DNA of 23,856 bases from the IMG/VR virus record IMGVR_UViG_3300042881_001950, positions 1-23,856 of that record. One strand, written 5' to 3'. Both the position numbers and the translations under genes were made by a program. The notes under the pieces were generated by a model, which did not search any database, was not told where the DNA came from, and saw nothing but the letters and a program-made list of their open reading frames with translations. The DNA comes from a virus. Numbering within the stretch: position 1 is the stretch's first letter; each line of letters starts with the position of its first letter. Shown one piece after another: positions 7,031 to 14,182 of this stretch.

Positions 7031-8463
7031 TGGCCTTCCTCGACCTGTTCCGCGGCCGCACGCAGCCCCGCCAGCCGGTGGCGCCGGTGGCCCGCGCCCG
7101 GTTTGAGGCGGCCGAGCGGGGCGACGACTACAAGCACTGGGCCGGGGCCGACGCCTTCAGTGCCGACGCGGCGCTGTCGCCCGAAAAGCGCCGCATGATG
7201 CGGAACCGCGCCCGCCATGAGCGGGTGAACAACTCCTACCTGGCCGGCATCTCGGCCACGCTGGCCGGCGACCTGATCGGCACCGGCCCCCGCCTGCAGC
7301 TCGACATCGGCGACGTGGACGCGGCCCGCACCGTCGAGCGAGCGTTCTACGACTGGGGAACCCTGATCGACCTGCCGGCCAAGCTGCGGACGATGCGGGA
7401 GGCGATCGTCAGCGACGGCGAGGCCTTCGCCATGATGATCAACAACGGCCGCCTGCCGGGCGTGCAGCTCGACCTCCGCTTGGTCGAGGCCGAGATGGTG
7501 GCCACGCCGACCGAGCTGATGGCCCAGTCGATCACCGTCGAGGGGAACACCGTCGACGGGATGGAGTTCGACGCCACCGGCAACGTCACCGCCTACCAGG
7601 TGTTGAACTACCACCCGGGCAGCAACTACCGGATCAATACGCTCGAGTTCCGCCGAGTGCCTGCCGCGGCGATGATCCACTGGTTCCGCCGGGTGCGGCC
7701 CGGCCAGAACCGCGGCTACCCCGAAGTTGCCCCGGCCCTGCGGCTGTTTGGCCAACTGCGCCGCTACACGGAGGCCGTGATCGCGGCCGCTGAGACGGCC
7801 GCCGACTTCGCGGCGTTCATCCACAGCAACAGCCCGGCCGCGGAGGTCGACGAGGTCGACAGCTTCGCCGAGTTGGAAATCCGCAAGCGGTCGCTGGTCA
7901 CGCTGCCCGAAGGCTGGGACATCTCGCAGCTGAAGGCCGAGCAGCCGACCAGCACCTACAAGGATTTCAAGCGCGAGATCCTCAACGAAATCGCCCGTTG
8001 CCTGCAGCTGCCGTACAACGTCGCCGCGCTGGATTCGTCGTCGTACAACTACGCTTCCGGCCGCATGGACCACCAGGTCTATGCCATGAACCAGCGGGTC
8101 GACCGCGATCACCTGGAGCGGATCTGCCTCGACCGGGTGCTGGCGGCCTGGGTGAACGAGGCCAGCCTGGCCGGCGTGATCCCCGAGGGCCTGCCGCCGT
8201 TCAGCGAGTGGAACTGGGCCTGGGTGTGGGACGGGAAAGATCACGTCGACCCCGGCAAAGAAGCCAACGCCTGCGAGACCCGGCTGCGGACGCTGACCAC
8301 GACCCTGGCCAGCGAGTACGCCCGCCAGGGCAAGCGGTGGGACGTCGAGCTGCGGCAGATTGCCGCCGAGCGGGCGCTGATGGACGAGTTGGGCCTGTCG
8401 ATGGCACCGGCCGGCCTGCCGGCCCCGACACCGCTCGACGAGCCGGAGGAGGTGCCGCAGTGA
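7030..8463 (+). CDS. Phage portal protein, lambda family, 477 aa
   Basis: This forms the dodecameric ring at the capsid vertex through which DNA enters and leaves. Recognisable features of the lambda-type (Phage_portal_2) family are an N-terminal RARFEAAERGDDYKHW, then RNRARHERVNNSYLAGISATLAGDLIGTGPRLQ. A central EFRRVPAAAMIHWFRRVRPGQNRGYPEVAPAL follows, then FKREILNEIARCLQLPYNVAALDSSSYNYASGRMDHQ. The length of 477 residues is normal. The ATG at 7030 overlaps the preceding stop by one base. The gene continues into the downstream capsid genes through two short overlaps. Confidence 0.93.
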   Translation: MAFLDLFRGRTQPRQPVAPVARARFEAAERGDDYKHWAGADAFSADAALSPEKRRMMRNRARHERVNNSYLAGISATLAGDLIGTGPRLQLDIGDVDAARTVERAFYDWGTLIDLPAKLRTMREAIVSDGEAFAMMINNGRLPGVQLDLRLVEAEMVATPTELMAQSITVEGNTVDGMEFDATGNVTAYQVLNYHPGSNYRINTLEFRRVPAAAMIHWFRRVRPGQNRGYPEVAPALRLFGQLRRYTEAVIAAAETAADFAAFIHSNSPAAEVDEVDSFAELEIRKRSLVTLPEGWDISQLKAEQPTSTYKDFKREILNEIARCLQLPYNVAALDSSSYNYASGRMDHQVYAMNQRVDRDHLERICLDRVLAAWVNEASLAGVIPEGLPPFSEWNWAWVWDGKDHVDPGKEANACETRLRTLTTTLASEYARQGKRWDVELRQIAAERALMDELGLSMAPAGLPAPTPLDEPEEVPQ

Positions 8464-8528
8464 TCGAGGACTGGGAAGGCTTCGACGACGACGCCACCGA
8501 CATCATCGGGGAGACCATCTGGCTATGA
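8460..8528 (+). CDS. 22-codon ORF between portal and capsid genes
   Basis: A GTG at 8460 overlaps the portal TGA (GTGA), and the stop at 8526-8528 overlaps the capsid-protein ATG (ATGA). The peptide is acidic (MIEDWEGFDDDATDIIGETIWL) with an amphipathic end. Perfect coupling on both sides is the main evidence that it is translated. It may be a genuine micro-protein, a translational-coupling leader for the capsid gene, or the remnant of a longer head protein. No family is recognised. Confidence 0.4.
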   Translation: MIEDWEGFDDDATDIIGETIWL

Positions 8529-10366
8529 GCGACAAACTTGCGTTCTCGAGCGGTGTGGAGTTTCTGCAGGCTGCCGACGGAGAAGCGGCGGCCGGCCCGC
8601 GGAAGTTCCGCATCGTCGCCTACACCGGCGCGCCGATCCGCCAGTCGTGGTCACGGGAGCCCGTGATCATCGACATGGCCGGCATGACGCTGCCGCAGAC
8701 CGTGCCGATCGTGGTCGGCCACGACTACGCCATCGGGTCGATCCTCGGCCAGGGTACGCCGAGCGTGCAGGGCGGGCAGCTGATCGTCGAGGGCGAGATC
8801 CTCGCCGACAACGACAACGCTCGCCAGGTGCTCGCCCTCGCGGCCGCCGGCTACCAGTGGCAGGCCAGCGTCGGTGCCGACGTCGGCCGCCACCTGCGGT
8901 TCGGCGAAGACCAGATCACCACCGTCAACGGGCAGACCGTCCAAGGGCCTGTCCGCGTCGTACGCGCCTCCACGCTGCGGGAGACGTCTTTCGTCACGTT
9001 AGGGGCCGACCGCAGCACGGCCGTTTCCATCGCCGCAGAAGCGGCAGAGGAGAGCACCATGGCGGCTGACGCCACCACCAAGCCCACGGACGAGGTCGTC
9101 GAGACCGCGATCGTGGCGGCCACGGCGGAGGTCGCCGTGGAGCCCGTTTCTACCCCCGCCGTTTCGGCCGACACCACCGCCCTGGTGGCCCAGCTCGAGA
9201 CGCTGACCAAGAAAGTCGAAAACATGGAGAAGCTCCAGCTGACCCGTGACGAGCGGCCGGCGGCCCCCGCGGCCCACGTCGTGACCCACGCGGCCCCGAC
9301 GGCCGAGGTGATCGAGGCCTCGTTCGCCCTCCAGGGCAACCTGCCGGGCATCGAGCAGAAGTACGACGCCAAGGTGCTCGAGGCGGCCCACAAGGCCCGC
9401 CGCGAGATCAGCCTCGGCGAGGTGCTCATTCAGGCGGCCGTGGCGAACGGCTACGACGGTCCCCGTCGCGTGAACGCTTCCACCCTTCGGCCGATCCTGG
9501 CCGCGGCGTGGGCGACCCACTCGATCTCGGGCATCCTGTCGAGCACGGTCAACAAGTTCCTCCTGGCCGGCTTCGACAGCGTCGAGTCGGCCTGGCGGTC
9601 GATCTCGTCGGTCCGCAGCGTCAACGACTTCAAGGCGATCACGCAGTACCGCCTCAACGGCGCTTTCTCTTTTGAGAAGGTGGCCAACGGCGGCGAGCTG
9701 AAGAACGCCGCGGCGTCGGACGAGAGCCGGACGATCAGTGCGGAAACCTACGGGATCATGACCTCGGTCACCCGTACCGACCTGATCAACGACGACCTCG
9801 GGGCGCTCACGGCGGTGCCGCAGCGGATCGGCCGCGGCGGTGCCCTTAAGCTCAACGACGTGTTCTGGGCCGAGTTCCTCAACGACTCGACCTTCTTCAC
9901 GACGGCCAAGGGCAACAAGAAGACCAGCGCCACGGCCCTCGGCCTGGCCGGTCTGAAGGAGGCCCTGGCCCTCTACCGGAAGCTAAAGGACAGCGACGGG
10001 AAGCCGATGGCGACCCAGCCGCGTGTCCTGCTGACGCCGGTCGACCTCGAGATCACCGCGGCGGAGTTGATGAACTCCATCCAGATCTCATCCGGTGCGA
10101 CCAGCGGCCAGCCGTCGACGAACGTGTTCGCCGGTCGGTACGAGGTGGTCAGCTCGACCTACCTGACCGACACGGCCGACTACTACCTCCTCGCCTCGCC
10201 GGCCGATCTGCCGGTGATGGAGGTGGCGTTCTTGAACGGCGTCCAGAGCCCGATCGTGGAGACGGCCGAGGCCGATTTCAACGTGCTGGGCGTGCAGATG
10301 CGCGGCTACTTCGACTTCGGCTGTGCCAAGGCCGAGGACAAGGCCGGCGTGAAGATGGACGTCTGA
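8525..10366 (+). CDS. Fused prohead protease - scaffold - major capsid protein, 613 aa
   Basis: Three parts are visible. Residues 1-170 are an HK97/U35-type prohead protease: PIVVGHDYAIG (His66), QWQASVGADVG (Ser115) and LRETSFVTLGAD (Glu153) fit its His-Ser-Glu active-site order. Residues about 175-260 are an Ala/Thr/Val-rich linker with a coiled coil (LVAQLETLTKKVENMEKLQ), the scaffold or delta-domain position. Residues about 265-613 are a HK97-fold capsid protein of Mu gpT-like type (SGILSSTVNKFLLAGF, VNDFKAITQYRL, YGIMTSVTRTDLINDDLGAL, NVLGVQMRGYFDFG). Self-cleavage should free the mature coat. The start is coupled to the preceding short ORF. An internal start at 9059 could give the coat without protease. 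Confidence 0.9.
   Translation: MSDKLAFSSGVEFLQAADGEAAAGPRKFRIVAYTGAPIRQSWSREPVIIDMAGMTLPQTVPIVVGHDYAIGSILGQGTPSVQGGQLIVEGEILADNDNARQVLALAAAGYQWQASVGADVGRHLRFGEDQITTVNGQTVQGPVRVVRASTLRETSFVTLGADRSTAVSIAAEAAEESTMAADATTKPTDEVVETAIVAATAEVAVEPVSTPAVSADTTALVAQLETLTKKVENMEKLQLTRDERPAAPAAHVVTHAAPTAEVIEASFALQGNLPGIEQKYDAKVLEAAHKARREISLGEVLIQAAVANGYDGPRRVNASTLRPILAAAWATHSISGILSSTVNKFLLAGFDSVESAWRSISSVRSVNDFKAITQYRLNGAFSFEKVANGGELKNAAASDESRTISAETYGIMTSVTRTDLINDDLGALTAVPQRIGRGGALKLNDVFWAEFLNDSTFFTTAKGNKKTSATALGLAGLKEALALYRKLKDSDGKPMATQPRVLLTPVDLEITAAELMNSIQISSGATSGQPSTNVFAGRYEVVSSTYLTDTADYYLLASPADLPVMEVAFLNGVQSPIVETAEADFNVLGVQMRGYFDFGCAKAEDKAGVKMDV
9046..9061 (+). promoter_or_regulatory. Internal ribosome binding site and in-frame ATG within the capsid gene
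   Basis: AGAGGAGAG at 9046-9054 lies 4-5 bases upstream of an ATG at 9059-9061, which is in frame (codon 179) and falls exactly at the junction of the protease domain and the scaffold/coat part. Translation from here would give a 435-residue protease-free scaffold-capsid protein. This is analogous to lambda Nu3, which starts inside gene C. Use of the site is inferred. Confidence 0.5.
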
Positions 10367-10386
10367 CCCCTGTCGTGAACAACAAC

Positions 10387-10421
10387 CCGGCGGGCGGGAG
10401 CCCAAGCCCGCCCGCCGGATT
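10387..10421 (+). terminator. Strong hairpin after the capsid gene
   Basis: A perfect 12-bp stem, CCGGCGGGCGGG (10387-10398) with CCCGCCCGCCGG (10407-10418), has an 8-base loop and is followed by only ATTTC. The stem is very stable but the T tract is poor. It may be a partial terminator that lowers downstream expression or an mRNA-stabilising structure for the highly expressed capsid message. Confidence 0.6.
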
Positions 10422-10459
10422 TCACCCAACCGCTCCCCTAGTTTGAAAGGTTTGAAACC

Positions 10460-10777
10460 ATGGCTTCTTACGTCCAGAAGGGCGACGTCCTCGACTACAC
10501 GCCGGGCACCGCGGTGGCGGCTGGCGACGTGGTCGTGATCGGTTCGCTCGTCGGTGTCGCTCCCCGTCCCATCGCCGCCAACGCCCTCGGGTCGCTGGCT
10601 GTCGAGGGCGTGTTCTCGATGCCGGTCGCCACGGGTGCCACCGGTGCCCAAGGCTCGGCGATCAACTGGGTGGCCGCCTCCGGCGTGGCCCATGCTTCGA
10701 CCGGCGTCACCGCCGGCAAGCTGGCCAAGGCCCGGCTGGTGGGCGACACCACGGTCGACGTGATCCTGAACAAGTAG
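10460..10777 (+). CDS. DUF2190-type capsid cement/decoration protein, 105 aa
   Basis: The sequence ASYVQKGDVLDYTPGTAVAAGDVVVIGSLVGVAPRPIAANALGSLAVEGVFSMPVATG is the signature pattern of DUF2190 proteins, which are beta-rich and coat phage capsids in the place of lambda gpD. It has the usual length and usual position, directly after the major capsid gene. A GAAAGG-like ribosome site precedes the ATG at 10460. It is flanked by hairpins on both sides, so it forms a separately tuned cistron, as expected for a protein needed at high copy. Some database entries label this family 'RecA/RadA recombinase', which is misleading. Confidence 0.82.
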   Translation: MASYVQKGDVLDYTPGTAVAAGDVVVIGSLVGVAPRPIAANALGSLAVEGVFSMPVATGATGAQGSAINWVAASGVAHASTGVTAGKLAKARLVGDTTVDVILNK

Positions 10778-10797
10778 TTTCCCGGACCACCTGCAAC

Positions 10798-10836
10798 CCC
10801 CGGCCGGTGCGCGATCGCTACCGCGCGCCGCCGGGG
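10798..10836 (+). terminator. Large imperfect hairpin after the cement protein gene
   Basis: CCCCGGC (10798-10804) pairs with GCCGGGG (10830-10836), and after one bulged C a further 8 pairs form (10806-10813 with 10822-10829, one a wobble), closing an 8-base loop. There is no T run after it. It may pause transcription or protect the upstream mRNA end. Confidence 0.5.
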
Positions 10837-10857
10837 CGTTGTGGGCGGAGGTGACCC

Positions 10858-11280
10858 ATGGCCGACATGCTTTCCGCCGGGGCTGCCTGGCTCACCGACC
10901 GGCTGCGTGCGAGCGCTGCCGCCACGGTGGCCTACGTCCGCGGTGCGAACACGGCCACGGTGCCGGCCACCATTGGCTCGTCGACGTTTGAGGCCCAGAA
11001 CGGCTCCGGCGTCATCGAGCAATGGGAGAGCCGGGACTTCATCATCAAAACCGCCGAGTTGCCCTACGGCGAGCCGCAGCGGGGCGACAAGATCTACGAG
11101 ACGCTGGGCGGGGCCGCCAACGTCTACGAGGTGTCGGCCCCTCGAGGTGTGCCGCTGTTCCGCTACGGCGATGCGTTCCAGACCTGCGTCCGGGTTCACA
11201 CCAAGCGGGTCGACGTCGACGTCCAGTACCTGGTCACCGAGCAGGGTGACGAAATCGTGGTACCGCTGCAGGTGAACTGA
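10858..11280 (+). CDS. Head-tail connector / head completion protein, 140 aa
   Basis: A GGAGGTGA ribosome site ends three bases before the ATG at 10858. After an N-terminal helix (MLSAGAAWLTDRLRASAA) the rest is beta-rich: ATVPATIGSSTFE, DFIIKTAELPYGEPQRGDKIYE, NVYEVSAPRGVPLFRYGD, FQTCVRVHTKR. This resembles head-tail stopper proteins of the lambda gpFII / phage head-tail joining type, which bind the portal ring and receive the tail. The position at the end of the head module agrees. The family call is from fold-like pattern and gene order. Its stop overlaps the first fibre gene (TGATG). Confidence 0.62.
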   Translation: MADMLSAGAAWLTDRLRASAAATVAYVRGANTATVPATIGSSTFEAQNGSGVIEQWESRDFIIKTAELPYGEPQRGDKIYETLGGAANVYEVSAPRGVPLFRYGDAFQTCVRVHTKRVDVDVQYLVTEQGDEIVVPLQVN

Positions 11281-11582
11281 TGCCAATCCAGAAGCGCGTC
11301 AGCGAGCTGCCGGCCGTGACAGGCATCACGGGCACCGACATGCTGATCATGTCGAGCAGCTCGGCCACCAAGCGGGTCACGTTCTCGCAGATCACGACAT
11401 ACCTGCAATCCGCAGGGCTCGTCGGTGCCACCGGCCCGGCCGGCAGCGGCGAGGCCTACCAGTCGGCGACGGCGCCGGCTTCGGCCACGGCAGGGGCGAC
11501 CTGGTTCGACACGACGACAGGCCAGTATTTCGTCCGCTACGCCGGGGCGTGGGTCGAGGTCGGCGGTAAGCACTACGCATAG
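11280..11582 (+). CDS. Short collagen-like fibre protein, 100 aa
   Basis: The ATG at 11280 shares its A with the connector stop. Residues 1-45 (MPIQKRVSELPAVTGITGTDMLIMSS, RVTFSQITTYL) are the conserved N-terminus of many phage fibre proteins that attach to a virion. A single collagen-like GATGPAGSG follows at about 49-57. The C-terminal part holds the sequence TAGATWFDTTTGQYFVRYAGAWVEVG, split here as TAGATWFDTT and TGQYFVRYAGAWVEVG. That module is repeated twice in the next protein. It is probably a homotrimeric virion appendage or an adaptor for the longer fibre. Confidence 0.68.
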   Translation: MPIQKRVSELPAVTGITGTDMLIMSSSSATKRVTFSQITTYLQSAGLVGATGPAGSGEAYQSATAPASATAGATWFDTTTGQYFVRYAGAWVEVGGKHYA

Positions 11583-11589
11583 GTGACCA

Positions 11590-12483
11590 ATGCCCTTCTA
11601 CCAACTCCCCTCCGGTGCCTCGCCCGTGCTGGCTGGCAGCGCGCCGCCTACCGGCGGGATCGGGCAGAACGGTGACCTGTTCATCGACACTTCGAACAAA
11701 TTCCTGTACGGCCCCAAGGCGGCCGGCAGTTGGCCCAGCGGAATCAACCTGTCGCTCGGGCCGACCGGGGCGACGTCGACGGTGACGGGACCGACGGGGC
11801 CAGCGGTGACAGGGCCGACGGGCGGGATCGCGTTTACCGTCGGCCCGACTGCGCCGACGGCCCCAGACTTGACGGTGGCCGGGGCGGTCTGGCTCGACCA
11901 AACGACCGGACGGTATTTCGTCCGTTACCAGACGCAGTTCATCGAAATCGGCGTCCAGGGCGAGCGCGGCCCGACGGGCAACACCGGGCCACAGTCGACG
12001 GTCACCGGACCGACGGGCGCCCAATCGACGGTCACAGGTCCGACGGGCGGCGTGGCGTTCGCGGCCACCGGCCCGACCGCCCCCAACCTGACCGCGGCCG
12101 GGAGCGTGTGGCTCGACACGGCAAGCGGAAAGTATTTCGTCCGCTACGACGGCCAGTTCATCGAGATCGGCGTTCAGGGTGAGCGCGGCCCCACCGGCCC
12201 TGCCGCCACCCGCGGGGCCAACATACAAACGCTGGCGACTGGCATCACGCTGACGGAAAACTCCGCCCGCTACCAGTTCCTGACCGCCACCGGCAGCTCG
12301 CAGACGATCACGCTGCCGACCGGCATGGGGTCGGGCCTGGACTATGTGATCAAGGAAGTGGATTCGTTTCTCGGGCTTGAGGTGAAGACTCCCGCCGCGG
12401 TCACGGTCGTCACGGTCTACAGCACGCCGCAGCTCATCGTCTGGGACGGCTCGTCGTGGCGCGTCATTTCGTATTCCTCGTAG
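11590..12483 (+). CDS. Collagen-like (Gly-Pro-Thr-Gly) fibre protein with duplicated modules, 297 aa
   Basis: AGGTGA precedes the ATG at 11590. Residues 1-50 are a globular head (GQNGDLFIDTSNKFLYGPKAAGSWP). Residues 57-80, 126-155 and 199-204 carry Gly-x-Thr collagen-like triplets such as GPTGATSTVTGPTGPAVTGP. Between them lie two copies (about 82-128 and 158-202) of a module with the core AG-WLD-TG-YFVRY-QFIEIGVQGERGPTG. The last 90 residues are a beta-rich tip (LATGITLTENSARYQFLTATG ... VWDGSSWRVISYSS in parts). Collagen triplets imply a trimeric stalk. The Thr in the Gly-Pro-Thr triplets is a potential O-glycosylation site. It probably acts as a virion fibre. Confidence 0.72.
   Translation: MPFYQLPSGASPVLAGSAPPTGGIGQNGDLFIDTSNKFLYGPKAAGSWPSGINLSLGPTGATSTVTGPTGPAVTGPTGGIAFTVGPTAPTAPDLTVAGAVWLDQTTGRYFVRYQTQFIEIGVQGERGPTGNTGPQSTVTGPTGAQSTVTGPTGGVAFAATGPTAPNLTAAGSVWLDTASGKYFVRYDGQFIEIGVQGERGPTGPAATRGANIQTLATGITLTENSARYQFLTATGSSQTITLPTGMGSGLDYVIKEVDSFLGLEVKTPAAVTVVTVYSTPQLIVWDGSSWRVISYSS
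11830..12198 (+). repeat. Tandem coding repeat in the fibre gene
   Basis: Two protein-level repeats of about 45-50 codons (about 11830-11979 and 12046-12198) share YFVRY, QFIEIG and VQGERGPTG, and their DNA is closely similar (for example AGTATTTCGTCCG versus GGTATTTCGTCCG). They are separated by collagen-like triplets. A third copy of the module is in the preceding gene at about 11475-11570. Confidence 0.75.
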
Positions 12484-12497
12484 TGCAAGGGTGAACC

Positions 12498-13049
12498 ATG
12501 TCTCTCAGCTTTCCCACCGGACCGACGAACGGCCAGCAGGTCACCACGGGTGGCCGGACGTATCAGTGGAGCGGCCAGGCCTGGACGCTGGTGGGCAGCG
12601 GGATCGCCGGGCCTACGGGCGTTACCGGACCGACGGGCAGCACCGGCGCGGCCAGCACGGTGACCGGACCGACGGGCAGCGCGGGCGCTGCCGGAGCAGC
12701 TGGTGCCACAGGCGCGTCCTACACGAACGTGGTGACCACGCCGGCCGTCTTGACCGCCAACACGACGGTCACCGGATACAACCCGGGGGCCGGCGACATC
12801 TACCGCCTGGCGGTGACCGGCACGACGGGCGTCAATCTGCGGGGCCTCGGGATTACTGGCGTCGACGGTGACGCCAAGCTGCTGATTAACGTGGGGGCCA
12901 CGGCCCCGATCACGCTCCAGCACAACACCGGCAGCAACGCCAACGCCTATTTTTCCGTGCCGTGGGCTGGCGACTACGTCATGGACAGGGCTGGCGGTGC
13001 CGCCCTAGTCGTCTACGACGCCACGTCGGCCGTCTGGCGGGTCGTCTGA
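12498..13049 (+). CDS. Collagen-like virion/fibre protein, 183 aa
   Basis: AGGGTGA lies four bases upstream of the ATG at 12498. The N-terminus (MSLSFPTGPTNGQQVTTGG, YQWSGQAWTLVG) is a common small module of phage tail and fibre proteins. Residues 36-75 are collagen-like (GPTGVTGPTGSTGAAS, GPTGSAGAAGAAGATG). Residues 75-183 are a beta-rich head, with a Gly-rich surface and a C-terminal VVYDATSAVWRVV that resembles the end of the neighbouring fibre. It probably forms a trimer with a short stalk, as an alternative or additional appendage on the same virion. The function is inferred from architecture. Confidence 0.68.
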   Translation: MSLSFPTGPTNGQQVTTGGRTYQWSGQAWTLVGSGIAGPTGVTGPTGSTGAASTVTGPTGSAGAAGAAGATGASYTNVVTTPAVLTANTTVTGYNPGAGDIYRLAVTGTTGVNLRGLGITGVDGDAKLLINVGATAPITLQHNTGSNANAYFSVPWAGDYVMDRAGGAALVVYDATSAVWRVV

Positions 13050-13061
13050 CCGGCATTTCAC

Positions 13062-13082
13062 TACCCTACGGACACCCTGCGA
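13062..13082 (+). promoter_or_regulatory. Weak TACCCT element upstream of the lectin-like gene
   Basis: The 33-base gap before the ATG at 13083 has no Shine-Dalgarno. TACCCT at 13062-13067 resembles the TACCGT of the two larger repeated elements (6821-6826 and 19463-19468). Without the 16-mer found there, this is only a weak candidate. Confidence 0.2.
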
Positions 13083-13835
13083 ATGTGTGCGCTTGATACT
13101 CGGCTGTTCCGACCCACGGCTTCTGGCTTCAACCCGGCCAGCATCTCGGGTATTGCCAACTGGTGGGATGCGAACGACGCGAGCACGGTGACGCTGAACG
13201 CCGGGGCCGTCGAAACCTGGACGAGCAAGGCGGGGCTGAAGAGTGCGGCCACGCAGACCACGGCCAACAACCGGCCCGTGACCACCACGGTGAACGGTAA
13301 GACCGCGTTGTCGTTTGACGGCAGCAACGACGGCTTGAACTTCACAGGAACCAGCCGAACAGACGAGACATGGATCATTGCCGCAGCTCAGACGGCAGAC
13401 CAATCTGGTCAGCGGCAAATGCTGTCAGATGGCGGCGCCGGCACGGGCATGAGTGCCACCAAGGCGGCGGTAAAGTTCTTAGAAGTTGCGTTTGGTGGAT
13501 TTACCGAAGGGACAAACCGGTTGCGTGTGCAATACTCAGCAACTGCATCAGCCCTCATGGGGCCAGGCGTGTTCACCTGCGTTCGGTCGGCTGCTGGCGG
13601 CGGTTTCGTGTTTATCGACGGAACCCAGCGAACAGGTGCCGTGAGCCCGTTTGCCTCGTCGTTCAGCACAAGCAACGCTGACACGATGTCACGCATCGGC
13701 TACTACTCTTCCTCACTGTTCCAGTTCCAAGGCTGGATAGGTGAAATCCTGTGCTACGACCGCCCGCTGTCCGACTCTGAGCGGCTCAAGGTCGAACGCT
13801 ACTTGGGCAAGAAGTGGGGGATTACGGTCGCATGA
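13083..13835 (+). CDS. LamG/concanavalin-like lectin domain protein, 250 aa
   Basis: The core follows the phage 'LamG-like jelly-roll' pattern: ISGIANWWDANDASTVTL near residues 20-37, ETWTSKAG, a KTALSFDGSNDGLNF strand near 72-86, then a terminal WIGEILCYDRPLSDSERLKVERYLGKKWGI near 220-248. Proteins of this kind bind glycans and often form tips of phage fibres or surface-binding decorations. The central 13330-13750 DNA is less GC-rich than either end and uses different codons, which suggests replacement of the binding domain by recombination. The ATG at 13083 lacks a Shine-Dalgarno. The stop overlaps the next start. Receptor binding is a reasonable inference. Confidence 0.75.
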   Translation: MCALDTRLFRPTASGFNPASISGIANWWDANDASTVTLNAGAVETWTSKAGLKSAATQTTANNRPVTTTVNGKTALSFDGSNDGLNFTGTSRTDETWIIAAAQTADQSGQRQMLSDGGAGTGMSATKAAVKFLEVAFGGFTEGTNRLRVQYSATASALMGPGVFTCVRSAAGGGFVFIDGTQRTGAVSPFASSFSTSNADTMSRIGYYSSSLFQFQGWIGEILCYDRPLSDSERLKVERYLGKKWGITVA

Positions 13836-14137
13836 AGTATTACCGCACCGCCGACGCCGCGCTCTACGAGTCGATTCGCCTGCAACTGGACGCCGCGTGG
13901 GGCCACCCGACGCCGGACGGTCGCACGCTCACCTGCTTCGACCCGGCCGCCGTCGCCCCGCGTGACGCTACCGGCCGACTGCTGTTGGCCGTGAATGACG
14001 AGTTCATCACTTGGGAGCCTGCCGCCACGCTGCTACCGCAACTGCTCGCCAGCGGTGCGGTGGAGGAGATTGATGCGGAGGCGTACCAGCCAGTGCCGCC
14101 GGTTTTGCTGGGCAGTTCTAGTCATCAGGACCGCTAG
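13832..14137 (+). CDS. Hypothetical small protein, 101 aa
   Basis: The ATG at 13832 overlaps the lectin-protein stop as ATGA. It begins MKYYRTADAALYESIRLQLDAAWGHP. The middle (LLLAVNDEFITWEPAATLLPQLLASGAVEEIDAEAY) suggests a small alpha/beta fold. The coupling to the lectin-like gene suggests it assists that protein, for example as a fibre assembly chaperone, which phages commonly encode just after a fibre gene. That role rests only on position and size. No family is recognised. Confidence 0.6.
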   Translation: MKYYRTADAALYESIRLQLDAAWGHPTPDGRTLTCFDPAAVAPRDATGRLLLAVNDEFITWEPAATLLPQLLASGAVEEIDAEAYQPVPPVLLGSSSHQDR

Positions 14138-14182
14138 CCGACCCCCTCCGGCCCGCTGTCGGCCCCTGCGAAACTGCGGGGC
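14137..14182 (+). promoter_or_regulatory. Intergenic inverted repeat before the sugar cassette
   Basis: GCCGAC (14137-14142) pairs with GTCGGC (14158-14163) around a 15-base loop that carries CCCCTCCGG. This partly resembles the CCAGACCCCCTGCGGG block seen at 6788 and 19429, sharing GACCCCCT. The TACCGT element is absent. It may be a regulatory relative of those elements or only a modest terminator for the fibre genes. Confidence 0.3.

Noticed and set aside
7027-8244. A 405-residue open frame on the minus strand opposite the portal gene
   Set aside because: It is an antisense shadow of GC-rich coding DNA: low-complexity Arg/Gly/Val/His-rich sequence with no recognisable domain, while the plus strand encodes a clear portal protein.
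10785-10823. GACCACCT ... CTACCG as a further copy of the 16-mer/TACCGT element
   Set aside because: The similarity is low, and the CTACCG lies in the loop of a large hairpin that explains the sequence better.
11590-12480. GPTG repeats as a CRISPR-like or minisatellite array
   Set aside because: The repeats are in frame, encode collagen-like triplets and vary between copies. There are no constant repeat and spacer lengths.
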